Source: Halieaceae bacterium UBA4452 (GTDB lineage Bacteria; Pseudomonadota; Gammaproteobacteria; Pseudomonadales; Halieaceae). Taken from it: a stretch of DNA of 64,000 bases. Under the pieces are notes generated by a model. The model had not been told where the DNA came from. It saw only the letters and a list, made by a program, of their open reading frames with translations, and made no database searches. Of this stretch, positions 26,771 through 35,110 are shown piece by piece. The DNA is taken from assembly GCA_002389505.1 (NCBI GenBank), contig DGPA01000044.1:295540-359539 (forward strand). The letters are read 5' to 3'. How positions within the stretch are numbered: position 1 is the stretch's first letter; each line of letters begins with the position of its first letter. Position numbers and translations under genes: made by a program.

Positions 26771-27883
26771 ATGCCCCTCTCGAAAGTAACACCTGAACAC
26801 TACGACGCAGTGCTCGCCGCGAAAATCGGCGGCTTCAGGGAAGCATTTCTTGCCCTTGGAGCACCCACGCCTGCCATATACCCCTCTGCACCCTTGGGTT
26901 TTCGACTGCGTGCTGAGTTTCGTCTGTGGCATACAGATAATCAGGTTCATTACGTCATGTTCAGCCAGAAAGCGCCTAAAACACCGGTCATTATCGATCA
27001 ATTTCCCATTGGCTCGCCCGCTATACAGGCGCTGATGCCGACACTATTGGCTGCCATTAACGCCAGTGAGGTGTTGCGTCGCAAAATTTTCCAACTAGAA
27101 TTTTTAACGACGCTGGCGGGCGATAAGCTGGTGACGCTGATCTACCATAGAACCCTAAACGAGGATTGGCAGGTCGCCGCAGAGACGCTAGCGGCAGATC
27201 TAGGTATTTATCTGGTGGGTAGAAGTCGCAAGCAAAAACGCGTTGTTGGTGGCGACTGGGTTACCGAGACTCTGTCGATTAGGCAGCGTGACTACTATTA
27301 CCGGCAACCGGAACAGGCATTTACTCAACCCAACGGTCATGTCAATGAGACCATGATTGATTGGGCGGTGCAGCAATCGACACACCTAGGCGACGACTTA
27401 CTCGAACTGTACTGTGGCATTGGTAATTTCACGCTACCCCTGGCCGAGCATTTTAACCATGTCATTGCGACCGAGCTGTCAAAAAAATCGACCGCTGCAG
27501 CAGAGTTCAACCGCGTCACTAATGGCATCGATAATATCGAATTCGCACGCCTATCGGCTGAGGAGATGAGTAGCGCGCTCGCTGGTGAGCGTCTCTTTCA
27601 GCGACTCGCCCACCTCAAAAAACCCCTAGCTAATTACTCACTGAATACGCTATTGGTCGATCCGCCCCGGGCCGGGCTCGATGACAAAACACTGGATTTG
27701 GCCAGCACCTTTGACAATATTATCTATATTTCCTGTAATCCCGAGACGCTGCTAAACAATCTCACCACCCTTACTCGCTCTCATACGATCGAGCAGCTCG
27801 CGTTTTTTGACCAATTTCCCTACACCCCACACTTAGAAAGTGGGGTTCTACTACGGAGGAAAGATGACTCAATCACTACTTGA
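26771..27883 (+). CDS. trmA: tRNA (uracil-54-C5)-methyltransferase
   Basis: SAM-dependent enzyme that makes ribothymidine at position 54 of tRNA. The 370-residue protein has the SAM-binding YCGIGNFTLPLA, the family DPPRAGL, and the catalytic cysteine in ISCNPETL. Length is normal (E. coli 366). It follows tusE by 12 bases and overlaps phhB by 20. The TRAM domain found in RumA/RlmD is absent, supporting TrmA. Two consecutive tRNA-uridine modification units thus share a run. Confidence 0.95.
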   Translation: MPLSKVTPEHYDAVLAAKIGGFREAFLALGAPTPAIYPSAPLGFRLRAEFRLWHTDNQVHYVMFSQKAPKTPVIIDQFPIGSPAIQALMPTLLAAINASEVLRRKIFQLEFLTTLAGDKLVTLIYHRTLNEDWQVAAETLAADLGIYLVGRSRKQKRVVGGDWVTETLSIRQRDYYYRQPEQAFTQPNGHVNETMIDWAVQQSTHLGDDLLELYCGIGNFTLPLAEHFNHVIATELSKKSTAAAEFNRVTNGIDNIEFARLSAEEMSSALAGERLFQRLAHLKKPLANYSLNTLLVDPPRAGLDDKTLDLASTFDNIIYISCNPETLLNNLTTLTRSHTIEQLAFFDQFPYTPHLESGVLLRRKDDSITT

Positions 27884-28145
27884 CGATGACAGCATTGCCA
27901 CCTGGCTCGCCACGCACTCCCAATGGCGACGGCAAGCGGCAGCGCTCTACAGCGAACGACGCTTTGCTGATTTTAATGCGGCGTGGGGATTTATGAATCG
28001 CGTGGCGCTCATTGCTGAGAAAATGAACCACCATCCTGAGTGGTTCAATGTCTACAATCGAGTGGACATCACGCTGACCACCCATGACGCTGGAGGTGTG
28101 ACCGCCTTAGATCTGGCGCTGGCTGAGGCTATTGATTCGCTCTGA
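27864..28145 (+). CDS. phhB: pterin-4a-carbinolamine dehydratase
   Basis: Regenerates dihydrobiopterin from the 4a-carbinolamine made by aromatic amino-acid hydroxylases. The 93-residue protein shows the active-site signature EKMNHHPEWFNVYNRVDI with paired histidines, and FNAAWGFMNRVA upstream. The ATG at 27864 has a strong GGAGGA site. No phenylalanine hydroxylase gene is nearby, so its partner must be elsewhere or the protein has another role. Confidence 0.93.
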   Translation: MTQSLLDDDSIATWLATHSQWRRQAAALYSERRFADFNAAWGFMNRVALIAEKMNHHPEWFNVYNRVDITLTTHDAGGVTALDLALAEAIDSL

Positions 28146-28154
28146 CAATGAGCT

Positions 28155-29009
28155 TTAGCGGTTGATGAACGCGCATATCGCTTCTGCGACACCAGGCTCA
28201 TTGAGCACCGGGGCATGGCCCACCCGGGGAACCGTCAGCGTTCGCATGCTCGGGATACGCCGCTGCATCTCGGTGACACAGTCCGGAGCCAGAATATCTG
28301 AAAGTTCCCCACGAACGAGTAACACAGGCGTCGACGCGAAACTGTCAAACAGCGACCATAGCTCGGAGGGGACAGCCGCCCCATCGTCGCGCTTCATCGG
28401 TTCAGAGATTGTGGTGTCGTAATCGAGACACACCTTGCCACCCCGCTCGGTACAAATTCTGCCGGCAAAATCACGCCACTGCTCATCACTGTAGTCGGGA
28501 AATGCATCGCCATTAACGGTTTTAGTATGCGCTATTGCGTCATCCCAGCTATCAAATGCACTAGCCATGCCTACATACTGTTTGATTCGAGCCAGGCCCT
28601 CGGGCGCAATGTCCGGACCAATATCGTTGATGACCACATGACTAAATAAGTTCGGGGCAAGTGCACTCATCGCCATTGCCATAAGCCCTCCCATTGATGT
28701 CCCAACGGTAGCGCAACGGGAAATATCTAGCTGCGAGAGTAGCGCAAACATGTCGGCAACATAGGTTTGCGGCACATAGTGGTCACTGTTGTCGTCATAC
28801 TCAGATCGACCACGGCCGCGCTGCTCGACAACCACCACCCGATGAGTCATCGCTAACATAGGCGCAATAGGCTCAAAATCCCGGCTGTTACGCGACAGGC
28901 CGTGCATACACAGCACCACCGGCGCATCGACCCCGGGCCCAGCATAATCCCGAGCATATAGAATCAAGCCATCTTCTACTGTATAAAAAAAATCCGTAAA
29001 CACAGCCAT
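28155..29009 (-). CDS. alpha/beta-fold hydrolase
   Basis: The 284-residue protein has the fold's oxyanion HG motif (CMHGLSRNSRDFEP), nucleophile elbow GTSMGG, a late acidic residue and the catalytic His in VGHAPVLN. Substrate is unknown; ester or ring-cleavage products are possible. The start at 29009 has a GAGGAG site 8 bases upstream. It precedes no obvious pathway gene. Confidence 0.85.
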   Translation of the reverse strand: MAVFTDFFYTVEDGLILYARDYAGPGVDAPVVLCMHGLSRNSRDFEPIAPMLAMTHRVVVVEQRGRGRSEYDDNSDHYVPQTYVADMFALLSQLDISRCATVGTSMGGLMAMAMSALAPNLFSHVVINDIGPDIAPEGLARIKQYVGMASAFDSWDDAIAHTKTVNGDAFPDYSDEQWRDFAGRICTERGGKVCLDYDTTISEPMKRDDGAAVPSELWSLFDSFASTPVLLVRGELSDILAPDCVTEMQRRIPSMRTLTVPRVGHAPVLNEPGVAEAICAFINR

Positions 29010-29037
29010 CAATCCACTCCTCAACCAAGACTAGCCA

Positions 29038-29655
29038 TCACTCGGCGGGGTAGCGCTCGGCGAGACGGCGGTAGACATCATCAGCGAAGCTATCCTTAGC
29101 GCTGTCGAGGGTCGCTATGATATCGGACAGGTGCTCGTTATCTTCTCGACCTTGCCACATCTTGCGATACTCGCCGGTTTTGTAGCCATGGTCTTGCCGA
29201 AAAAAGTTAAGCACATTTTTTCCTATGTAGTGTCTATAAAGCTCATCAAAGGATAGCCCACAGGCCGACATAAGTTGCGCAAACAAGGGCACTGAGAAGC
29301 CTCGCTGTTGCAAGCACGCTAGCGCTAGCGCTTCTGTAGCGGCATGAATATCAGGGGTCTCCGGTTCAGCATGATCGAGATCAAGCGCAATTTGCCGGGC
29401 CAAATCGGTGATATCGCAGTCAGGGGTAAACAAGGCAGATAATCCAAAATGCCAAATATCGATGACCTCAAGGCGGACCTGCTCCATGTCGGGAGTTTGT
29501 TTTTTCCACCATTTGTAGCCCAGGTGATCCATCAATTCGCCACATTCAATCCATGCGGCGCGATACCACTCAAACTGCTGAGCAATCCAGTCTTCATGTA
29601 CACGGGTATTCATTCGATGCTGCATTGACAGCATGGATTCAATGGCAACTTGCAT
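29038..29655 (-). CDS. dimeric-type dUTPase / all-alpha NTP pyrophosphohydrolase
   Basis: The 205-residue all-helical protein has the metal-binding arrangement of the dimeric dUTPase family: WIECGELMDHLGYKWWKK followed by RLEVIDIWHFGLSAL, where EExxD-like acidic residues bind Mg. It would hydrolyse dUTP to dUMP, keeping uracil out of DNA. The usual trimeric Dut may also exist elsewhere. Start at 29655 is chosen from the AGGAGG about 12 bases upstream; 29721 is the far upstream limit. It lies 28 bases upstream of the hydrolase. Confidence 0.82.
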   Translation of the reverse strand: MQVAIESMLSMQHRMNTRVHEDWIAQQFEWYRAAWIECGELMDHLGYKWWKKQTPDMEQVRLEVIDIWHFGLSALFTPDCDITDLARQIALDLDHAEPETPDIHAATEALALACLQQRGFSVPLFAQLMSACGLSFDELYRHYIGKNVLNFFRQDHGYKTGEYRKMWQGREDNEHLSDIIATLDSAKDSFADDVYRRLAERYPAE

Positions 29656-29919
29656 GGTGGCACTGACCCTCCTGGGTAGATAGCAATAAACCCTCGCCAA
29701 GACGCTTGGAGAGTCTCTCAATTAACCGCGTTGAACGTGCGATCATGTACCTTGCCATAAATTACTGTCAAACTCACCGCTTAGCGGAAGCAGAATGCCG
29801 GTCATCCAGCGCCAAAATATCACTCAGGCTGTCCATCTCAGAAGGCTAGCAAGCGATAGCGATTGGCTTCCATTATCACAGCCCGTGCCATTAACAGCAT
29901 TATCCCTTGGAGTCAGTCC

Positions 29920-30339
29920 ATGAACCAGTCCGAAGTCATTGCCCGACTCAACGAACATAAACCGGCCTTCCTCGACCTTCTGGGTGGCACCGTTGTTAAC
30001 ATTGATCAGGAGCAACGGATCTGCGTGTTTGAATTTACCGTGCCTTTGGACTACTGCCATAGTGGCAATATTGTTCAAGGCGGCTTTGTGACTGCCATGC
30101 TCGATGCTGCCATGGCACACGCTGTGTTCGGTCTTGACCCCACGGTGACTCGCCTGTCTAGCCTTGAAATTAGCACCCGTTTCGAAGATGCAACTCAGGG
30201 GCTGCAACCATTGACGGTTACCGGGCGCATTCGAAAATTGACGCATTCCATAGCGTTCCTTGACGCCGACATTCACACATCGGCGGGGTCACTGACTGCA
30301 ACCGCTCACTCAGTCGCAAAAGTGAGTCGCAAAGCATAA
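29920..30339 (+). CDS. PaaI-family thioesterase (hotdog fold)
   Basis: The 139-residue protein shows the hotdog catalytic helix NIVQGGFVTAMLDAAMAHA, with the family G/N and Asp positions. It is a probable acyl-CoA thioesterase of unknown substrate. The ATG at 29920 has a GGAG site. The neighbours are an uncharacterised gene downstream and a divergent dUTPase upstream. Confidence 0.85.
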   Translation: MNQSEVIARLNEHKPAFLDLLGGTVVNIDQEQRICVFEFTVPLDYCHSGNIVQGGFVTAMLDAAMAHAVFGLDPTVTRLSSLEISTRFEDATQGLQPLTVTGRIRKLTHSIAFLDADIHTSAGSLTATAHSVAKVSRKA

Positions 30340-30410
30340 ATGCTGCCTTGCGCCATAGAGCGTGTCGTTAAACCCTAGTGCTAATGGTCAACTGAGCGGG
30401 ATTACCTCCA

Positions 30411-30767
30411 ATGTCAGAGCAAGCGATTAACTTCTCTCCCGTCCTTGAAACATTTACGACCGAGACGATTTCATTGTCAGATCTTGTCACCGTCGGAGGA
30501 GATCTTGCTGAGCGCATGCTTGAGGATATCCATGACCTGCGTGAGCATTTACAAACGATTGCAGTGGGCCGTTTCACCGTTGGCGAGATCCGAAATGACC
30601 GTAGCGTTTACTTGGTGAAGGTGGCCGCCTTGGACAAGGATCTGCCGCACGTTATTCGCGGCATGCGAGTCACCAACAGCGGTACCGACGAGCTTGAGAG
30701 CTTTATGCTCTTCGCCGAGCAAGCCAATGGACAACTACTACCCATTGACTTTGATATTATTAGCTAG
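30411..30767 (+). CDS. uncharacterised 118-residue soluble protein
   Basis: I do not recognise a family. The acidic 118-residue product has no signal peptide or membrane segment. An N-terminal helical-looking half (LAERMLEDIHDLREHLQ) is followed by a strand-rich half ending LLPIDFDIIS. Codon use and a GGGATTACC stretch ahead of the ATG fit a real gene. It follows the PaaI-type gene by 71 bases on the same strand. Confidence 0.55.
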   Translation: MSEQAINFSPVLETFTTETISLSDLVTVGGDLAERMLEDIHDLREHLQTIAVGRFTVGEIRNDRSVYLVKVAALDKDLPHVIRGMRVTNSGTDELESFMLFAEQANGQLLPIDFDIIS

Positions 30768-31048
30768 GTGAAGCGTTCAACGCATCAGTGGTGTAAGTAT
30801 CTGGCGCACGGCCAGCGCCATTGTCAGAAAAATGACTGCACGCCGAGCCGCCATGCCACTGGCCATTAACTCCTGCCAAAAGATCGCTTATAAGCGCCAA
30901 TCACAGGTGGCACTTTCTTTTTTTAAGCTCTTTGGTATTCTTTTGCAGGGTTTGAACGCCCATGACCAAACCGTTGTCATAGCGTACATCGCCCAAACGC
31001 TGGAACCCTATACCACTTATTATTAATGACTACATAGAGGACATGACA

Positions 31049-31753
31049 ATGAAACATCTGTTATCCGTTGGACTTGCGACGTTATTAACCTTAAGTTCGT
31101 CCTTCGTCACTGCCGAGCGCTTAGAGGTTTTTAGATGGCAAGCCAGCAGCAGTTCACCCGTAGCGCTCGTCCAAGGAATGATGGCCGCAGCTAAAATTCA
31201 TGAAGCCAATGGCGCTACCGTGGGTATTTATCGAATGGATGTTGGCGCTTCGGGCCGCCCAACGTTCGACTATGTTCTGCGCTGGGATAGCGGCACTGCC
31301 TGGGCAAAAACCAAAGAATCCAATAATAGTGAGGAGTGGCAAGCGTTCTGGACCCAAGCCGCCGAGGCCCCCTCTGGCGATTTAATGTTTTCGTTGGAAG
31401 CGGCCAACTGGGACGCATCGGTCATGTCTGCAGACTTTCGTCAGGATGGCCCCTACCGCGTGTATGTATGGCAACCCAATCCAGGCAAAGCCGCCACAGT
31501 GTATGCGTCGTTCAATGAAGCCAAGCGAATCCATACCAACGCAGGTGCAAAGGTGAACATCTACAGCGAAGGCGTGGGGGGTATCGGCAACGTTCACTAT
31601 GTGATTACGTTTGACAGCTGGCAAGATATGGCGGACTTCGGTGATAAGATGGCGGTCAGTGAAGAATTTCGCTTTCTGCAAGCTGCAGCCGCGGGGGCAG
31701 CCACCCCGTTATCATCCATCCAAGGTGAGCCGGTGTACTACACCAACCGTTAA
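31049..31753 (+). CDS. secreted protein with two NIPSNAP-like repeats
   Basis: A signal peptide (about 20 residues, ending FVTA) precedes two copies of a dimeric alpha/beta-barrel-like unit. Each has an EVFRWQ/RVYVWQP strand, a helix ending AAKIHEANGA/AKRIHTNAGA, a GIYR/NIYS strand and a WD/FDSW-containing strand. The copies occupy roughly residues 22-110 and 130-220. The fold resembles NIPSNAP or ABM-type domains; function unknown. The ATG at 31049 has a GAGGA site; another ATG is two codons upstream. Confidence 0.7.
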   Translation: MKHLLSVGLATLLTLSSSFVTAERLEVFRWQASSSSPVALVQGMMAAAKIHEANGATVGIYRMDVGASGRPTFDYVLRWDSGTAWAKTKESNNSEEWQAFWTQAAEAPSGDLMFSLEAANWDASVMSADFRQDGPYRVYVWQPNPGKAATVYASFNEAKRIHTNAGAKVNIYSEGVGGIGNVHYVITFDSWQDMADFGDKMAVSEEFRFLQAAAAGAATPLSSIQGEPVYYTNR

Positions 31754-31840
31754 CTGGGAACCAAGGCCTCTCTTGCGAGGGGTCTTACATTGGCTCCAGG
31801 CTTTATGGCAGTCAATTTGGCCTAGACAAATTTATAAAAA

Positions 31841-31858
31841 TATAAATATAAATATAAA
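31841..31858. repeat. TATAAA hexamer repeat in an AT-rich patch
   Basis: Three perfect TATAAA copies in a row (31841-31858) inside a run of almost pure A/T from about 31829 to 31870. It lies between the NIPSNAP-like gene and the 3' end of the minus-strand tRNA-Leu. It may be a bendable spacer; no promoter role is evident because no gene begins just after it. Confidence 0.6.
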
Positions 31859-31995
31859 TCAATAATTTGAAGCGCTATTATAAATTCATTATGAGGACTA
31901 CAAAGCGCGTTGCCGCGTGATTGCTGAACACGAAGCAGTACCTCACCGCCCTGCTCGCTCCTGGCGCCGGGCCAGAGGTTGTGCGCGAGGCAAAA

Positions 31996-32083
31996 TGGTG
32001 CCCGAGGCCGGACTTGAACCGGCACAGCCGCAATGGCCGGGGGATTTTAAGTCCCCTGTGTCTACCAATTTCACCACTCGGGC
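31996..32083 (-). tRNA. tRNA-Leu(UAA)
   Basis: Minus-strand class II tRNA of 88 bases. Acceptor GCCCGAG pairs with CTCGGGC, the anticodon stem GGGGA/TCCCC holds loop CTTAAAA (anticodon UAA), the variable arm is long, and the T-loop is TTCAAGT. CCA is encoded (31996-31998). A promoter-like -10 TATTCT lies 10 bases upstream. Confidence 0.97.
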
Positions 32084-32093
32084 AGCGCCGCGC

Positions 32094-32121
32094 AGAATAG
32101 CACGAAGTCCAACGGCGTGAA
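32094..32121 (-). promoter_or_regulatory. probable promoter of tRNA-Leu(UAA)
   Basis: Minus-strand TTCACG (32116-32121), 16-base spacer, TATTCT (32094-32099), then a GCGCGGCG discriminator. Start would fall a few bases before the tRNA. The -35 is weak, but the GC-rich discriminator is typical of stable-RNA promoters. Confidence 0.5.
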
Positions 32122-32194
32122 TACTTTAGTCACCCAATTATCAGCAAGCGGTGGTACAGTTTGGGCTGCACCGTCTCAATGAAAGGAAAAGCCC

Positions 32195-33544
32195 TTGGCG
32201 ACCTCACGCGGACAGTTTGGTACACGCACCGGATTTATACTCGCCGCAGCGGGTTCCGCTGTCGGTCTAGGCAATATCTGGGGATTCCCGACCCAAGCCG
32301 CCTCCAATGGGGGGGCCGCCTTTGTGTTGGTTTACTTGATCTTGGCATTCTTGCTGGCCTACCCCGTACTCATGGCTGAATTATTGCTCGGCCGCCACGC
32401 CCACGGCAATAGCGTCAGGGCACTCACCCAGATTTCCAGCAGATCGAGCACAAAATTCGTTGGCGCAACGACGGGGTTTTTCGGCATTATTATTGCCAGT
32501 TTAATTTTGAGTTTTTACGCCATTGTCGCCGGCTGGATGCTGGGTTTTACCGCTTCCTACCCGTTGGCATCGCTCGGCTTTGACCGCACTAGTCAATGGC
32601 TCACAGACTTTACTATCCCAAGCAATATCGCTCTAATGACGGTATTCATGACGATGACAGCAGGCATTGTCGTGGGGGGTGTGCACAAGGGTATTGAGCG
32701 ATGGTCTACCCGCCTCATGCCAACACTTATCGTCACTTTAATCGGATTGGCGTTGTACGTATTTACTCTCGATGGTGCAATCGAGGGACTCAAAGTGTAT
32801 CTATTGCCCGACTTTAGCAAAGTCCTGTCTGCCGATCTTGTTCTTGCCGCGCTGGGCTCAGCTTTTTTCTCATTGTCCTTAGGGGTTGGCACCATGCTCA
32901 TTTATGGCTCCTATCTATCGGATGAAGAACACTTACCCTCTATCGGGGCGCAAGTAGCGCTTATTGATGTTGGCTTAGCCGTGCTCGCCGGCTTTCTTAT
33001 TCTACCGGCAATGTACGTCGCGGCAGCTCGAGGCGTTGACATCTTTGATGCCTCAGGGGCACTACTGTCAGAGGACACGCTCATATTTACCGTTCTACCC
33101 GAACTATTCACCTCCTTAGGGTCAATAGGCCTGTTTGTGGCAACCGCCTTTTTCGGCTTGATGAGTGTCGCCGCCCTCACCTCATCGATCTCTATGCTCG
33201 AAGTACCCGTGGCCTTTATCGTTGAGCGCTTCGGGTGGAGTCGGCTTCGCGCGGGCACTACCGCAAGCGCATTCATTGGCTTGCTGAGTACAATGATTAT
33301 TCTCAACTTTGACTGGCTATTTGGCAGTGTCGTCGCGCTAAGCACACGCTACGGACAGCCATTGCTGGGGGTTATGTTATGCGTCTATGCAGGATGGGTA
33401 TGGAACCGACATGCATTGCTAGCAGAGCTTGAAAAAAATGACGCTAATGCAAAACACAGTTGGTTCTGGCGGCTGTGGCCCTGGTATGTACGACTGGTTT
33501 GCCCGGCAGTCATCTTAGTTATTTTTGCCCGCTCAGTGCTCTGA
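32195..33544 (+). CDS. sodium:neurotransmitter symporter family (NSS) transporter
   Basis: The 449-residue membrane protein is a LeuT-fold Na+-coupled amino-acid or amine transporter. The TM1 signature GSAVGLGNIWGFP is at about residues 20-32; G(S/T)xLSLG-type segment FFSLSLGVGTM follows in TM6. About 11-12 membrane segments. The TTG start has an AAAGGA ribosome site. Substrate unknown. Its 3' end overlaps a small minus-strand gene by 12 bases. Confidence 0.9.
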   Translation: MATSRGQFGTRTGFILAAAGSAVGLGNIWGFPTQAASNGGAAFVLVYLILAFLLAYPVLMAELLLGRHAHGNSVRALTQISSRSSTKFVGATTGFFGIIIASLILSFYAIVAGWMLGFTASYPLASLGFDRTSQWLTDFTIPSNIALMTVFMTMTAGIVVGGVHKGIERWSTRLMPTLIVTLIGLALYVFTLDGAIEGLKVYLLPDFSKVLSADLVLAALGSAFFSLSLGVGTMLIYGSYLSDEEHLPSIGAQVALIDVGLAVLAGFLILPAMYVAAARGVDIFDASGALLSEDTLIFTVLPELFTSLGSIGLFVATAFFGLMSVAALTSSISMLEVPVAFIVERFGWSRLRAGTTASAFIGLLSTMIILNFDWLFGSVVALSTRYGQPLLGVMLCVYAGWVWNRHALLAELEKNDANAKHSWFWRLWPWYVRLVCPAVILVIFARSVL

Positions 33545-33712
33545 TTCATCCCGGTTGAGCAATCGATCCAGCCGGTCACCGGTGAATAAGGTGCCATACC
33601 CAGCACTCAGGAGCATAAACAGTAAAGCTACCCAGTCGCCGGTTTGGGAGTAAATCCAGGTGCTGAATACGAACATCCCAGCACTCAGCGCAAGAGCCAT
33701 TAATTTAACCAT
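33533..33712 (-). CDS. small membrane protein (59 residues)
   Basis: Not recognised as a named family. The chain has two short hydrophobic segments, ALALSAGMFVFSTWIYS and VALLFMLLSAGYGTLF, separated by QTGDW, then a charged tail DRLDRLLNRDESEH. This looks like a two-span hairpin in the inner membrane. A good GAGGG ribosome site lies 4-5 bases before the ATG. It is convergent with the NSS transporter, overlapping its last 12 bases, and downstream of the Cys-rich small gene. Confidence 0.6.
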   Translation of the reverse strand: MVKLMALALSAGMFVFSTWIYSQTGDWVALLFMLLSAGYGTLFTGDRLDRLLNRDESEH

Positions 33713-33780
33713 GCATCCCTCTATAAAAAATCAGCAATGCCCCACAAACCCGATGGCACAATGGCTTCCCCATGGAAACA

Positions 33781-33918
33781 TTAATAGACTCTGGGCTGTT
33801 CTTGTCGCCACGGCTTTCCGTCACAGTGCGCGTAATTAGGGCAGTTCTCAGTGCATCCACGACAGGGCATGCGCTTTATCGGAGCTTCCGGCGTCGGGGG
33901 CGTGCTTGAAGTTGTCAT
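33781..33918 (-). CDS. Cys-rich small protein (45 residues), coupled to MerR gene
   Basis: The product has four cysteines in a compact CRGCTENC...HC pattern followed by DGKPWRQE. The arrangement suggests a metal or Fe-S site. Its ATG overlaps the stop of the upstream MerR-type gene in the ATGA form, a classic sign of translational coupling. No family name is certain. Because of the coupling it probably works with, or is regulated together with, the regulator. Confidence 0.6.
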   Translation of the reverse strand: MTTSSTPPTPEAPIKRMPCRGCTENCPNYAHCDGKPWRQEQPRVY

Positions 33919-34922
33919 GACAGGTCTCGCTGGTTGAGTATCGACTGGAATTCGCTGCCCCGCTCGTCGATGACCGCTTTGAGCGCTTTTTCCATCAGGT
34001 AGCGTGCTTGGTTAGTGTAAGCGTAGATAGACGAATGGACTGCGGCATCTTGCCAATTCTCTACCGAGCACTCGGTGCTGTACTGCTCGAACTGAACGAG
34101 CGCTTGAACCAAATCGACAATATGACGTGGACATTCGCAATTGAGCAGTCGCTGCAGTTGACTCGCGGCTAAGAGTTCATCATCGCCATAGGAGCGAGGC
34201 TTGGGTTTGACCAATTCACCTAAATCAAACTCGCCTTGTCTTGCATCGGCTTGCACAGCCACCCGCCCCATTTCATAGGCAAATCGCGCCGGCTCCAAGG
34301 GAAACTGCAATGCAGATGCGCCCCGTCGACTCAGCTCATCGAGCCAGCGCTCGTTGGCAAGTCGATAGGTGACCAATACCTGCGGCGATCCTAATCGCTT
34401 AGCAAGCGCTTCCACCGCATTAATCTGAGAGGTTGACAGGGAGCCACAGCCTGCCACCAACATGGCAATATCTTCATCGATAAGCAAGTTGTCGAGCACG
34501 TCCGTAAGGGCCTGGCGAACTAACAGTGCGCTGATGCTCGACATACAGCCCTGATGCTCGTCAAGCCATGCGCAGAGCTCCACACCAATAAATAGAACTC
34601 TCGGTTTATTGGGGGGAATTTGCTTTACCACATGTTTGCCTCTTCCCTGAACCAACAGCTCTAGGGTTTTGCGTTGAGAACCCGCAATTTCTCCAATCCG
34701 CGCACCGTCGTGCACCAATGCTGCCACTAGCTGCAAATGTTCAAGGTCAGATTGCGTATATTGTCGGCGCCCTGACTGTGATTTATGGCTTGCCCCTAGC
34801 CCATAACGACGCTCCCACACACGAAGGGTGTCAGGTTTCAGCCCAGTCAACCGCGCTACCGTGCCAATGCCGTACAAAGGACGTGGCTCGAATAATGTAG
34901 CCGGGCTTGCGGGTGCGTTCAT
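33915..34922 (-). CDS. MerR-family regulator, LitR/CarH-like without cobalamin motif
   Basis: The 335-residue protein begins with a MerR helix-turn-helix (GIGTVARLTGLKPDTLRVWERRYG, about residues 20-42), then a longer C-terminal part. That part has the layout of LitR/CarH-type light regulators, but the cobalamin DxHxxG motif is not visible; the matching region reads LLIDEDIAMLVAGCGS. This matches the shortened class found beside photolyase genes in pseudomonads. Start at 34922 has a GGAGG site; a TTG eight codons earlier would place the site inside the gene. It diverges from the sigma factor gene. Confidence 0.8.
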   Translation of the reverse strand: MNAPASPATLFEPRPLYGIGTVARLTGLKPDTLRVWERRYGLGASHKSQSGRRQYTQSDLEHLQLVAALVHDGARIGEIAGSQRKTLELLVQGRGKHVVKQIPPNKPRVLFIGVELCAWLDEHQGCMSSISALLVRQALTDVLDNLLIDEDIAMLVAGCGSLSTSQINAVEALAKRLGSPQVLVTYRLANERWLDELSRRGASALQFPLEPARFAYEMGRVAVQADARQGEFDLGELVKPKPRSYGDDELLAASQLQRLLNCECPRHIVDLVQALVQFEQYSTECSVENWQDAAVHSSIYAYTNQARYLMEKALKAVIDERGSEFQSILNQRDLS

Positions 34923-34951
34923 GTTGATGCCTCCAGTCACTGTCAATGATT

Positions 34952-35020
34952 TGTCTAAGGTTACGCGGGCAACTGCCGATCAGATCTGCTTATTTCGTCT
35001 TAATGTCTAGACTTTGTCTA
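34952..35020. promoter_or_regulatory. divergent promoter region with three TGTCTA repeats
   Basis: TGTCTA occurs at 34952-34957, 35004-35009 and 35015-35020. The middle copy is part of an 8-bp palindrome GTCTAGAC. The last two are 11 bases apart, one helical turn. Between the MerR and sigma genes this is a natural place for an operator serving both. The element is a candidate; I know no published box with this exact sequence. Confidence 0.45.
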
Positions 35021-35110
35021 CCTAATACCTGAACAAATAACAAAAAAAGCAATCTTAATATGAACAGGTCACCGTACTATCTGCACACCTACTGGTTGGG
35101 GAAGAGTGAT

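Noticed and set aside
30832..31026. 64-codon frame between two genes near 31 kb
   Set aside because: No ribosome site, no recognisable pattern; composition and position fit intergenic sequence.
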